DNA of 48,255 nt from Chloroflexota bacterium (GTDB taxonomy: Bacteria; Chloroflexota; UBA11872; UBA12225). Each line of letters opens with the position of its first letter. Positions within the stretch are counted from its first letter, which is position 1. Below the pieces are notes generated by a model. The model saw only the letters and a list, made by a program, of their open reading frames with translations. It was not told the DNA's origin and did no database searches. Positions 35,730 through 43,898 of the stretch are shown in pieces. The stretch lies in contig SHXX01000009.1 in NCBI GenBank assembly GCA_009693165.1, positions 1-48,255 on the forward strand. Reading direction: 5' to 3'. Both the position numbers and the translations under genes were made by a program.

Positions 35730-36508
35730 TATGAAGATCAGTTTAGCACATTACTGCATATCTTGTTCAAGAAACCTGCATCTTAGGTTCACCACGTTCT
35801 GCCAATAAGGGCCGTGAATGATTGAGTACACAAAGGACTACGAGAGCCCATCTTAGGTTCGCACGCCTACCACCTGGTAACGCGGGAAGACGCTCTAACT
35901 TGGCGCCTCGATGCACGCTGCGGAACTGTCTCATCAGCCCACAGCGACTTTCTAGGCAGCGACATGGTTCGTGAAGAACTTTAGACCGAAACCAAATCGT
36001 TGGCGCCCTGGCCACGAAGGTTGTCTTCGTGGCCAATGCGAATGGCGTTGACTGCCGGGTGGACGGCGCCAAAGAAGCCAACCTCGAATTCGGCTTGCTA
36101 GTCACCACGCTTTAGGCCCGTCGGTCCATCCTTGAAGTTTGCGAGACCACCCTGCTCCACCTGAAAAGGGTGCAGATCAGAACGGACGCAGCATTCGCGC
36201 CCGGGGGGATCGGCCGTCTGCAATTAGGCGAAAACCTGGCCTCATCAAGCCAGGACACCCGTGTGAAATCCGGAGAACCGGCACCAGCGAAGTCAAAGAG
36301 TGTCTCTACCGAATCGGCCTTTCCTGAACTTTGCGTGTGGAGGTCACGCGGCTGATCACGAGCAAAGGGTGTGCGGGCCCGTAAGGTGCGTGATATTTCT
36401 CACAGGGCAAGCGCGCCTCACAGTCAAAACCCTTCGGTATTCTTGCCTTGTTATCCGGTTTGGCGTGGCTTGAATTCGCTGCTCGCCTCCGATAGCATCG
36501 GTCTGATA
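35730..36508. other. Gene-poor stretch with short direct repeats
   Basis: I find no convincing gene in these 779 bases; all frames are broken or lack protein character. A 12-base direct repeat CATCTTAGGTTC occurs at 35779-35790 and 35849-35860. A short plus frame near 36002-36115 (ALATKVVFVANANGVDCRVD... ending TAG) looks more protein-like than the rest and may be a relic. The stretch is probably accessory DNA that has decayed. Confidence 0.5.
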
Positions 36509-37555
36509 ATGAAACCTGCCATCGAGCCAGTACAACACGAGTTCCTAATCAAGGATTTCAAGACGGAGAGCGGCGTCGTGCTGCCAGAGGCCCGCGTCGC
36601 TTATGGGACCTACGGGCACTCGAACGGCGCCGGCGACAATGCCGTGCTCCTAGCCTCGTCCTACATGGCGAAGTTTCAGGGCTACGACTGGCTAATCGGT
36701 CCCGGCAAAGCGCTCGATCCAAGCCAACTTTTTTTGATCAGCACTGAGATGTTCGGTAACGGCCGCTCCTCTTCCCCGAGCAACACCCCGGAACCATTGC
36801 ACGGACCGCGCTTTCCCGTCACGACCATACGCGACAATGTCGAGGCAGTGTATCGACTTCTCACGGAAGCGTTGCATGTTCATCATTTGGCTGCCGTGAT
36901 CGGGTTCTCGATGGGGGCTCAGCAGGCGTTCCAGTGGGCTGTGAGTTATCCGGAGTTCATGGATCGCATCGTGGCAACCGCAGGAACGGCCAAGACGTAC
37001 GGGCACGGGGTCGTGCGGCTCGAGGGGCAGATCGCCGCTTTGACGGCCGATGAGAACTTCAATGGTGGCGAATACACCGCCCCGCCGGAAAGGGGCCTGC
37101 AAGCCTTCGGAACAGTCTGGACCGGGTGGCTGTTATCGCAGGAATGGTGGCGCCGCGAATTGTGGAGGAACCCGGCCACCCCCGACCTTACCTTCGAACA
37201 AGTTGTGCAGAGATACAGCACAGGTTTCGCTTCCGTCGGGGACGCCAATGACCTGATTCTGCAAATGCGCACCTGGCAGAAGCACGACGTGGGAGGAACT
37301 CCGCCGTTCAAGGGCGACGCGGAAGAGGCGCTGCGCTCGATCAAGGTGCCGGTGTTGTACATGCCTTCCGAAACGGATTTGTATTTTCCGCTGACCGACG
37401 CGCGCTACGAAGCGCCGTTCCTGTCTCAGTGCAACTTGGTGCCGGTTCCATCGCTATGGGGTCACACTGGGGGACGCGGATCCAATCCGGCCGATGCGAC
37501 GTTTCTGAACGACCACATTGCCGCTTTCATGGACGACCGGGCACATGCACCGTAA
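36509..37555 (+). CDS. Alpha/beta-hydrolase of the homoserine O-acetyltransferase (MetX) family
   Basis: The ATG at 36509 gives 348 residues (MKPAIEPVQHEFLIKDFKTE); the open frame extends further up but without protein character. It shows the MetX-type fold: the strand-turn PEARVAYGTYG, the NGRSSSPSN loop, nucleophile elbow GFSMGA (S134), D290 in PSETDLYFP and H319 in LWGHTGG. Family members acylate homoserine or hydrolyse esters. The oxyanion and substrate residues are too variable to decide, and the protein lacks the strict LGGSMGG motif of true MetX, so hydrolase or other acyltransferase activity is more likely. It stands alone in a gene-poor stretch. Confidence 0.8.
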   Translation: MKPAIEPVQHEFLIKDFKTESGVVLPEARVAYGTYGHSNGAGDNAVLLASSYMAKFQGYDWLIGPGKALDPSQLFLISTEMFGNGRSSSPSNTPEPLHGPRFPVTTIRDNVEAVYRLLTEALHVHHLAAVIGFSMGAQQAFQWAVSYPEFMDRIVATAGTAKTYGHGVVRLEGQIAALTADENFNGGEYTAPPERGLQAFGTVWTGWLLSQEWWRRELWRNPATPDLTFEQVVQRYSTGFASVGDANDLILQMRTWQKHDVGGTPPFKGDAEEALRSIKVPVLYMPSETDLYFPLTDARYEAPFLSQCNLVPVPSLWGHTGGRGSNPADATFLNDHIAAFMDDRAHAP

Positions 37556-38050
37556 GGCCTCCTGACCGGCGGGTATCCCATGGATTTCACCCGCGGATTA
37601 CGGCCTGGCGAGTGGCAAAACTAAAGTCATGATGGTTGGGGCTCAGCGTCGACGGGCTAATGAAACGCTTGGGCGCATGAACCGCGGCCCTCACTCTTGA
37701 TCGCCACATTACGCTCCCGAAAAGTTAGATTCAGACCACTGGACTGGCATGACCAGCGTTCCATGCTTTTATACATATCACGTACTAGGGAGTGCCCACG
37801 CGTGATCGCCAATTTCCACATCCCAGCTGAACTGATCAGCACTTGACCGGGGCGAGTATCGTTCAGCCGCCCGGGCGCCCGGGCTGCAAGTGACTCTGGG
37901 CCAGCGACGCGGGCGGACGCCGGACCCTGACGCCTGACTAGGCCCCGCGGGACTGTCTCTTCAAGCCACGGAGACCCGGTAATCCGAGATACGATTCGTG
38001 ATGAACGGACACGTCAGGCATGCGAGACTGCGGACTGTGAAACCAACGGC
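37556..38050. other. Intergenic stretch with a perfect 16-bp palindrome
   Basis: No gene is supported in these 495 bases. A minus frame at 37657-37842 (61 residues) has no recognisable features. GCCCGGGCGCCCGGGC at 37869-37884 is its own reverse complement and could be a protein-binding site or cruciform. The rest carries no signal I can read. Confidence 0.45.
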
Positions 38051-38764
38051 ATGAGTGACGGATTGAAAATCTCTACCACGGTCTCCACGCCGTGGTGGGT
38101 CCGAAAGCGATGGCGACTCGGGCTGGCCATTGCATGGGGCGTGTACGTGTGCTATCCAAATCCGGGTGTTCTGGTGCGATCGATCCAGAACGCGTGGAGA
38201 CCGGTCATCGACGCCGAAGCCGTGCGCGAATGGGCACTTACTTTGCCAGCCAACGCACGGCAAATCGAGGCGGCGGTGCTTGAACGGGTCACGTACGCCG
38301 TACCGTGGGAAACCGATGGTGTGCCGTGGACCTTCCCGACACCGGCGGAAGTAATGGCACGCAACGCGGGAGACTGCCAGGGGCGCGCGGTCGTACTTGC
38401 GAGCGTCTTCGAGGCGCGAGGCATGCCCTATCGGTTGGAAGCTTCATTCGACCACATCTGGGTTGACTATCCGGGACGCAAGGGCACCGGGATTGAAAAT
38501 CCGAACAAGGTGATGGTCCGCCGCGCTCCAACGGCCGACGGTTGGGCGTCACGAACGAGGCTGCCCGAAATTGATTGGGCGGAGTCGTGGCGGATTGAAC
38601 GCGAGTACTTCTGGGACACCGCACCGTGGCTCAGGCGCATCCTGATCGCATCGGGGTGGGTTGCTCTCGCATTGATCCCAATGGTCCGTCGACGCATCCG
38701 GTCAATCGGCCCGGACGCCACCGCTTCTCACCGTGACGTCTCACCCGTGACCACGGTCTTCTGA
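38051..38764 (+). CDS. Transglutaminase-like cysteine protease domain protein, membrane-anchored
   Basis: The 237-residue protein has an N-terminal hydrophobic segment (LGLAIAWGVYVCYPNPGVLV) and a C-terminal one (ILIASGWVALALIPMV). Between them is a transglutaminase-like core: C109 in RNAGDCQGRAVVLASVFEAR, H135 in ASFDHIWVDYPG, and D139 as the probable third residue. This is the Cys-His-Asp triad of bacterial transglutaminase-like proteases. The two anchors suggest action at the membrane. No partner gene is nearby; the next genes look unrelated. The start codon ATG at 38051 lacks a clear ribosome site. Confidence 0.78.
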   Translation: MSDGLKISTTVSTPWWVRKRWRLGLAIAWGVYVCYPNPGVLVRSIQNAWRPVIDAEAVREWALTLPANARQIEAAVLERVTYAVPWETDGVPWTFPTPAEVMARNAGDCQGRAVVLASVFEARGMPYRLEASFDHIWVDYPGRKGTGIENPNKVMVRRAPTADGWASRTRLPEIDWAESWRIEREYFWDTAPWLRRILIASGWVALALIPMVRRRIRSIGPDATASHRDVSPVTTVF

Positions 38765-38907
38765 ATGGACCGGCACCGTATCCTCGTGATGCAACGCCGT
38801 ACGCCAGTCCGACGCCGACCTTCCTGACGAACCCGCCATGCATGCCCATTCCCGAGGGACCGAGGAGGAAACGTGCCTCGGCGCCAAAAACGCACTGGAG
38901 AAACCCG

Positions 38908-39177
38908 ATGCCGATCATTCCCGAAGGTGGCATTCCGACCCAGTTGGTAATCCATCCGACAAGTGGTGACGCCATCGTGATCCACGCAGACATGGCCGAT
39001 GTGGTCATCTACCGGGCGTCGGATTGGGATGCGAATGGGAGCAGTGCCTCCCCGATCGCATCGTTGTCGCGAGACGAGATTGCCACTCTGGCCGGCTTTG
39101 TCCGCTATTGGCTTGACGATGACACTGAAGGTTTCCGTTTCTCATCCGAAACTCCAAACATCACGTTCCGGAAATAG
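38908..39177 (+). CDS. Small conserved-type hypothetical protein
   Basis: GGAG seven bases before the ATG at 38908 supports this start. The 89-residue protein reads MPIIPEGGIPTQLVIHPTSG then DAIVIHADMADVVIYRASDW and ends ETPNITFRK. It has no signal peptide, membrane helix or Cys. An acidic middle (DDDTEGF) and alternating strands suggest a small soluble beta-rich domain. It lies 53 bases before the Gfo/Idh-family gene and could share its transcript. I do not recognise it. Confidence 0.6.
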   Translation: MPIIPEGGIPTQLVIHPTSGDAIVIHADMADVVIYRASDWDANGSSASPIASLSRDEIATLAGFVRYWLDDDTEGFRFSSETPNITFRK

Positions 39178-39230
39178 GCGTCACGCAACAACTCGCACAG
39201 CTGACGGCCGCCGACTACCATCGTGTCACC

Positions 39231-40238
39231 ATGACAACAGAAGTTCGGCTTGCCCTCCTCGGTTGCGGCGCGATCGCGCGATATCACCTTGACGCCATCA
39301 AAGGACACGTCCCCCGCGTGAGGGTCACCGCGTGCATCGACGCAGACTCGACGCGCGCGTCGGCCTATGCCCAAGAGACCGGCGGAACTGCGTTCGCCTC
39401 TCTTGATGACGCGATCGCCGCTGATGCGTTCGACGCGATCAGCATCATGCTTCCTCATGACCTGCACGAATCGACCACATTGAAGTGCCTTGCCGCCGGC
39501 AAGCACGTGATGCTTGAGAAGCCGATGGCACCGACGCTTGAGGCGTCATCCCGGATCCTGGATGCGGCGCGTGCCAGCGGCCGGGTCTTCATGCTCGCTG
39601 AGAATGCTCAATACTGGCCAGAGGTCGTCGCAGCGCTCAACCTCATTCGGCAGGGAGAGATAGGCGACCTGGTCACCGGTCGCGCCGCCTTCGTTTCCGA
39701 GTACAACCCGTACTGGTTCACGGGGCAGGCTTGGCGCCTTTCGCAGGCAAGGACTGGCGGTGGGATCACGATCGATGGTGGGTCGCATTGGGTCCGGCCA
39801 ATGCGGATGTGGTTTGGCAACATCACCCGTGTCGTGGGCGTAGTCGGATACCCAATGGAAGAGATGCAGGGTGATTCCCTTATGCGCTCCCTTGTGCAAT
39901 TCGAATCGGGTGTCTACGCCTCATACGATGGCCTGATGGTGAACACGCCACTCGGGCCGCAGGAATCTTGGCGGATTACCGGGACCGACGGTGAGATAGT
40001 GATCGGAGGCTTCCCCGGAGGCGGGGTCAACCTGTACAACCCGAAGCACCGCGGTGGTCTCGCCCTAGAAGGCAATTGGGGTTATGCCGTGAGTTTTGTC
40101 GGCGAAAACCAGGATTTTGTCAACGCCATTCTAGATGGTACCCCGCTCGCCGCCGGTCCAGAGGATTCGCTTCAGGAACTTCGGGTGGCGCACGCCATCT
40201 ATAAATCGGCCGCATCCGGGAGCTGGGAAAACGTCTGA
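39231..40238 (+). CDS. Gfo/Idh/MocA-family NAD(P)-dependent oxidoreductase
   Basis: The 335-residue protein has the dinucleotide motif ALLGCGAIARYH (about 8-19), the EKPMA motif at 96-100 and the catalytic stretch GGGITIDGGSHWVRPM, with the family Asp/His pair. The C-terminal alpha/beta domain has ESWRITGTDGEIVIGG. Members oxidise or epimerise sugars, inositols or their derivatives using NAD(P). The substrate is not deducible. The ATG at 39231 is preceded by GTGTCACC only. The gene is convergent with the HAD gene, with four bases between the stops. Confidence 0.92.
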   Translation: MTTEVRLALLGCGAIARYHLDAIKGHVPRVRVTACIDADSTRASAYAQETGGTAFASLDDAIAADAFDAISIMLPHDLHESTTLKCLAAGKHVMLEKPMAPTLEASSRILDAARASGRVFMLAENAQYWPEVVAALNLIRQGEIGDLVTGRAAFVSEYNPYWFTGQAWRLSQARTGGGITIDGGSHWVRPMRMWFGNITRVVGVVGYPMEEMQGDSLMRSLVQFESGVYASYDGLMVNTPLGPQESWRITGTDGEIVIGGFPGGGVNLYNPKHRGGLALEGNWGYAVSFVGENQDFVNAILDGTPLAAGPEDSLQELRVAHAIYKSAASGSWENV

Positions 40239-40242
40239 GCCA

Positions 40243-40998
40243 CTAACCCCGCGCCTCGTCGATCAGGCGCGGGAGTTCGGCTAGCGAGCGGATCACCGGA
40301 GTTCCTGCGGTCCGTTCAGGCGGATATCGTCCATCACGGTCCAGAAGGACTGGACGTACGCCGACTGCACGCGCGCCCTCAACGTCGGCGGTCACGCTGT
40401 CGCCCACGTGAATTGCCAAGTTCGACTCGGACCGAGTGAGCCCGGCGTGGGTGAGGGCTGCATCAAAGATTGCCTCGTCGGGCTTCTCGGAATATACGAC
40501 GCCCGATACCACCAGGAAATCAAAATGACGGGTCAGGTCCCAGTGGTTCAAGAGTGGTTCAAGCCACTCCTCCCAGTTCGAGACGACGCCAACAATCAGT
40601 CCGTCCTGCTTACGGCGCCGGTCAAGTTCGTCCAGCAATGGACGTGCGTCATCGAAGAGCACCCACGTGTCGAAGTCGTTGAAGCGCGCGTGACACGCCT
40701 GAGCGATAGCCGGGATCATCCGGTCGGACACGCCACAACTCGAAAGCATCTCCGAGTACCGCCACGTCCAGTGTGCACGCGACTTCCCGAGTGAAGTTGT
40801 GTGTCGCTCGCCGTCCCGAAAGCGTGACGCGATCACCGGAGCGAGTTCACGTTCAGTCGCCAGAAGAGCCTCGGGTGTGATCGGTGCCCCATGCATGCCA
40901 GCGACGTCGGAAATCACGTGTGCCCATGTTGGGTGCGCGCACAGCAGGGTCTCACCGACATCGAGAAAGACGGCCCGTATGGATGCGGTCGCGGTCAA
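40243..40998 (-). CDS. HAD-superfamily hydrolase
   Basis: I chose the TTG at 40998 because GAGGTG lies six bases upstream; the open frame runs to a TTG at 41046. This gives about 251 residues starting MTATASIRAVFLDVGETLL. HAD motifs are all present: DVGET (nucleophile Asp; the second Asp of the common DxD is Gly), VVSNWEEW (motif II), EKPDEAIFDAAL (Lys of motif III) and HVGDSVTADVEGARAVG (motif IV). A helical C1 cap lies between motifs I and II. It resembles HDHD3/YjjG-like phosphatases acting on small phosphorylated metabolites. It follows the ferredoxin gene on the same strand. Confidence 0.88.
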   Translation of the reverse strand: MTATASIRAVFLDVGETLLCAHPTWAHVISDVAGMHGAPITPEALLATERELAPVIASRFRDGERHTTSLGKSRAHWTWRYSEMLSSCGVSDRMIPAIAQACHARFNDFDTWVLFDDARPLLDELDRRRKQDGLIVGVVSNWEEWLEPLLNHWDLTRHFDFLVVSGVVYSEKPDEAIFDAALTHAGLTRSESNLAIHVGDSVTADVEGARAVGVRPVLLDRDGRYPPERTAGTPVIRSLAELPRLIDEARG

Positions 40999-41086
40999 TT
41001 CTGGCACCTCAGTATCTGTAAACCTGCTGGCGGGCCACGACGGCAATCGCGCGCCAAACCACTGTCAATGGTAAGGCAATGATCGG

Positions 41087-41353
41087 TCAAGGGTAGAGTG
41101 CCTTGCCTGAACGATCCTCCAGGAGGATTGCATCCGTCGGACACCGGCGCGCCGCGGCCCAGATGCGCGCATCGGTTTCCGCAACCGGATTGACAAACCG
41201 GACCTTCCCAGCCACGTCAAGCGAGAATCCGACCGGCGCCAGCGCCACGCAATCCGCAGCCCCGATGCAGACGCTTCGGTCGAGAATGATCACCAATTCT
41301 CCCGGCCCTCTGGCCTCAACCATGTCGTCTGAGGTCTCATTGGAAGTGCTCAT
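41087..41353 (-). CDS. 3Fe-4S ferredoxin
   Basis: The 88-residue protein from the ATG at 41353 has C29 and C35 (SVCIGAADCVALAP) and C71 (ARRCPTDAI). The missing middle Cys of a 4Fe-4S motif makes this a three-Cys, 3Fe-4S ferredoxin of the actinobacterial P450-partner type. The surrounding pattern (GFSLDVAGKVRFVNP and AIWxAAxxCP-like end) agrees. It carries electrons in the cytoplasm; no cytochrome P450 or reductase gene is nearby, so its partner is elsewhere. It lies head-to-head with a hydrolase gene only 29 bases away. Confidence 0.9.
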   Translation of the reverse strand: MSTSNETSDDMVEARGPGELVIILDRSVCIGAADCVALAPVGFSLDVAGKVRFVNPVAETDARIWAAARRCPTDAILLEDRSGKALYP

Positions 41354-41382
41354 CGCTCTGTTGGGAAGGCTACCATTGGCAG

Positions 41383-42270
41383 GTGAGCATCCACGGTTCG
41401 GTGGCACCAGGCCCGCACTCGAACGGGTCCCGGACTGTCGACGTGGACGGCCTTTCCTGCCATGTCATAGACAGCGGACAGGGTGAACCGGTCCTCCTCC
41501 TCCACGGCATTGGCGGGTCTGCCGAAGAGTGGTCCAAGGTGATCCCTCAACTTTCCACCCGTTTCCGGGTCCTGGCACCGGATGCGCCGGGACATGGCCT
41601 GTCGCCAAAGCCTTCCGGTCGGGCGCATCCGTATGACCTTGCGTACTACACCCGGTTTGTATTGGAATTGCTGGATGCTCTCGGCATCGAACGGATCCCG
41701 GTCGTTGGCATGTCCGCGGGGGGCGCGATTGCCTTGAACCTCGCGACCGCCATGCCCGACCGGGTAGCGAGCCTCGTCCTTGTGAGTTCGGCCGGACTTG
41801 GAACTGAAGTGGCATGGTCTTACCGCCTTGGTTCGATCGCCCCACCATTCGTACGGTTTGGACTTCACCGCTCGACGGCCGCATCCACCCGGTCATTCGG
41901 CCGCGCGCTCTGCTTCAACCCCGAACGCATTCCGGATGGGTGGGCCGAGAGGCGGGTCGAGTCGTGGCGGGCACCCGGAGCAGTTGATGCATTTCTAGCC
42001 ACCGCGCGCGCCACAATCGGGTGGTCAGGCCAGAGGCACAACTTCGTCCACTGCCTACGTGAGATCAGTCACCGGACACTGATCCTGTGGGGAAGAAATG
42101 ACCCAATCCTGCCAGTCGCACACGCAACTCGTGCCGAGCGCCTGATCCCTGGTTCCACCCTTCATATCTATGACAAGTGTGGGCACATGCCCATCTGGGA
42201 ATACCCAAGCGATGTCTCGGCACGGATTGCCGACTTCCTCTCTGCCCCGGTCAACGCTGCGAAGTCCTGA
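41383..42270 (+). CDS. Alpha/beta-fold hydrolase
   Basis: The GTG at 41383 gives 295 residues. It has the oxyanion stretch VLLLHGIGGSAEEW, nucleophile elbow VVGMSAGGA (S111), D240 in LWGRNDPILPV and H268 in DKCGHMPIWE, a complete triad. DAPGHGLSPKPSGR and the cap region resemble C-C-bond hydrolases and esterases of the MhpC/haloperoxidase group. The substrate is open. The start lies 29 bases from the divergent ferredoxin start, leaving almost no room for leaders. Confidence 0.9.
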   Translation: MSIHGSVAPGPHSNGSRTVDVDGLSCHVIDSGQGEPVLLLHGIGGSAEEWSKVIPQLSTRFRVLAPDAPGHGLSPKPSGRAHPYDLAYYTRFVLELLDALGIERIPVVGMSAGGAIALNLATAMPDRVASLVLVSSAGLGTEVAWSYRLGSIAPPFVRFGLHRSTAASTRSFGRALCFNPERIPDGWAERRVESWRAPGAVDAFLATARATIGWSGQRHNFVHCLREISHRTLILWGRNDPILPVAHATRAERLIPGSTLHIYDKCGHMPIWEYPSDVSARIADFLSAPVNAAKS

Positions 42271-42495
42271 TCAAATTGGCTTCCAACCGCTGTGGTGAGT
42301 GCGTGGGGAACCACCGGAATTGATGGTCACTTCCTTTGGACTGGCTACCGGATCCCGGGTCGGCAAGACCAATTTCCAAATTCCTCGCGAGTTTCGGCAG
42401 ACCCCCTTCAGGATATCCAAGTTGTGTCGATAGTAATGATGAGCGGGTGGAGAATGCACCATCTGCCGCGCACCTCGCGCAACGGAGCCGATGAA

Positions 42496-42846
42496 ATGAT
42501 TGCGTCGACGATTGCCAACCGCGGTATCGAAGCTTACTCACGAGTACGCCTCGGGGCGGCCGACGGGTCGGTCACACGGGGACGTGCGTCCACCGCAGAA
42601 CTTGCCGTTCAGCCAAGCGTGTCCCCGGATGTGTTGCTGCGGCAGATGAGGTCTGGGCGCACATTGGCTGAAGTGTCGGTGAGCATCGGACCGTCAGCGT
42701 TTACGCCTTCGAGTGGTTCCCGGACGCCAGGTGCGGCGCGTAAGGAGAACGATGGAGCCTACGTCGCACCAATCGTGGCCCAGGCAGCCGCTCAGGCACC
42801 AGCCGCCAACCAGGCCGTTCCTGGCGCGGTTCGTGCAAACGCGTAA
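42496..42846 (+). CDS. Small hypothetical protein with Ala-rich tail
   Basis: GGAG eight bases before the ATG at 42496 marks the start of a 116-residue protein (MIASTIANRGIEAYSRVRLG; VSPDVLLRQMRSGRTLAEVS). It ends in a low-complexity Ala/Pro/Gln tail (APIVAQAAAQAPAANQAVPG). There is no membrane helix or signal peptide. It is followed by a strong intrinsic terminator, which supports a real transcript. The 225-base interval before it shows no other gene. I do not recognise it. Confidence 0.55.
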   Translation: MIASTIANRGIEAYSRVRLGAADGSVTRGRASTAELAVQPSVSPDVLLRQMRSGRTLAEVSVSIGPSAFTPSSGSRTPGAARKENDGAYVAPIVAQAAAQAPAANQAVPGAVRANA

Positions 42847-42872
42847 GGTCATTTCCTACCAAACTTGAAACG

Positions 42873-42908
42873 CCGCCATGGGGATGGGTTCCCCACGGCG
42901 GTTTTTTT
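42873..42908 (+). terminator. Intrinsic terminator
   Basis: CCGCC-A-TGGGGA (42873-42884) pairs with TCCCCA-C-GGCGG (42890-42901) with one A/C mismatch and a 5-base loop, directly followed by seven Ts (42902-42908). It ends the small hypothetical gene and lies 22 bases before the stop of the convergent SDR gene. Confidence 0.85.
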
Positions 42909-42930
42909 GTGGCGGATCGACGTGCGTTGC

Positions 42931-43779
42931 CTAGAACAGGCAGACGCCACCGCAGATCGGGATGATCTGTCCCGTGACGTAATCCGAAAGGTCAGTGCAC
43001 AGGAACTCGACGACCTTTGCACAGTCTTCCGGATCGCCCAGCCTGCCCAAGGCGATCTCCTGGACGAGCCGGTCTCGGGTCTCGGGTTCGTTGCGCCCAC
43101 TTGCCAGGGCGCGAGACGAGAGGATCCACCCCGGCGCGATGCAGTTGACGTTCACGCCGAAGCGCCCGAGATCAGACGCAAGTTTCCTGGTGTAGTGATG
43201 GACAGCGGCCTTCGCCACCGAATACGAGGTTCCTCCTCCGGCACCTTGGGATCGCAAGCCGGCCTGTGATCCAACAAGGACGATCCTGCCTCGACCCTGC
43301 CTCTTCATGATTGGCGCAACTGCCTGACAAGTGATCACCGCGCTCGTGAAATTCAGATCCATCATCCGTTGAAAGTCGTCAATCGGAACCTCACTGGCGA
43401 CGCTCGGACCGGGAACCAGTGCCCCACCGGTGTTGCAAATGACGATATCGAGACGCCCGAATACTTCCTCGATCTTGGCAACCATCGCCCGGACCTGCGC
43501 CTCGTTCGTCGCATCGGCCTCGATGCCAATCGACCGGCGATCCAGTGCCCGGATCTCATCGACGACGGTTTCACATCCCGGTGTCAATGGTTCGTCGTAG
43601 CGCCGATTCGCAGTGAGGTCCAGGTCATTTATGACCACGTCGGCACCGAGGCGGGCCAGGCGGAGCGCATAGGCGCGCCCGAGACCGCGCGCACTGCCGG
43701 TCACGAGCGCCACCTGACCGGTCAGTTTCGGCGGCAGTGGTTCAAGTGCAAGCACATCCTCGACGGATCGTCCGGTCAC
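42931..43779 (-). CDS. Short-chain dehydrogenase/reductase
   Basis: AAGGAGA seven bases upstream fixes the GTG at 43779 and gives 282 residues. Classical SDR features are TGSARGLG (dinucleotide-binding, from 27), NTGGA in place of NNAG (about 116), S171 in VLVGSQAGLR, Y186 and K190 in SYSVAKAAVHH, and NVNCIAPGWI. The D at the end of strand 2 (VINDLDLT) suggests NAD(H) preference. The substrate is not deducible; the family acts on alcohols, ketones and acyl thioesters. Divergent from the UbiD-family gene. Confidence 0.92.
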   Translation of the reverse strand: MTGRSVEDVLALEPLPPKLTGQVALVTGSARGLGRAYALRLARLGADVVINDLDLTANRRYDEPLTPGCETVVDEIRALDRRSIGIEADATNEAQVRAMVAKIEEVFGRLDIVICNTGGALVPGPSVASEVPIDDFQRMMDLNFTSAVITCQAVAPIMKRQGRGRIVLVGSQAGLRSQGAGGGTSYSVAKAAVHHYTRKLASDLGRFGVNVNCIAPGWILSSRALASGRNEPETRDRLVQEIALGRLGDPEDCAKVVEFLCTDLSDYVTGQIIPICGGVCLF

Positions 43780-43898
43780 GTTGGGATCTCTCCTTGGGCA
43801 GGTGTGAACAAGTCTGTTTCCAACCCAGTCTATCCGCGTCCCAAGGGTGGCCCGGAACCGGCACACCGACGCAATGGGCAGTCATACTTGGCATCAGG

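Noticed and set aside
35767-36108. 113-codon minus frame
   Set aside because: No domain, no ribosome site, and it covers both copies of a direct repeat in non-coding-like sequence.
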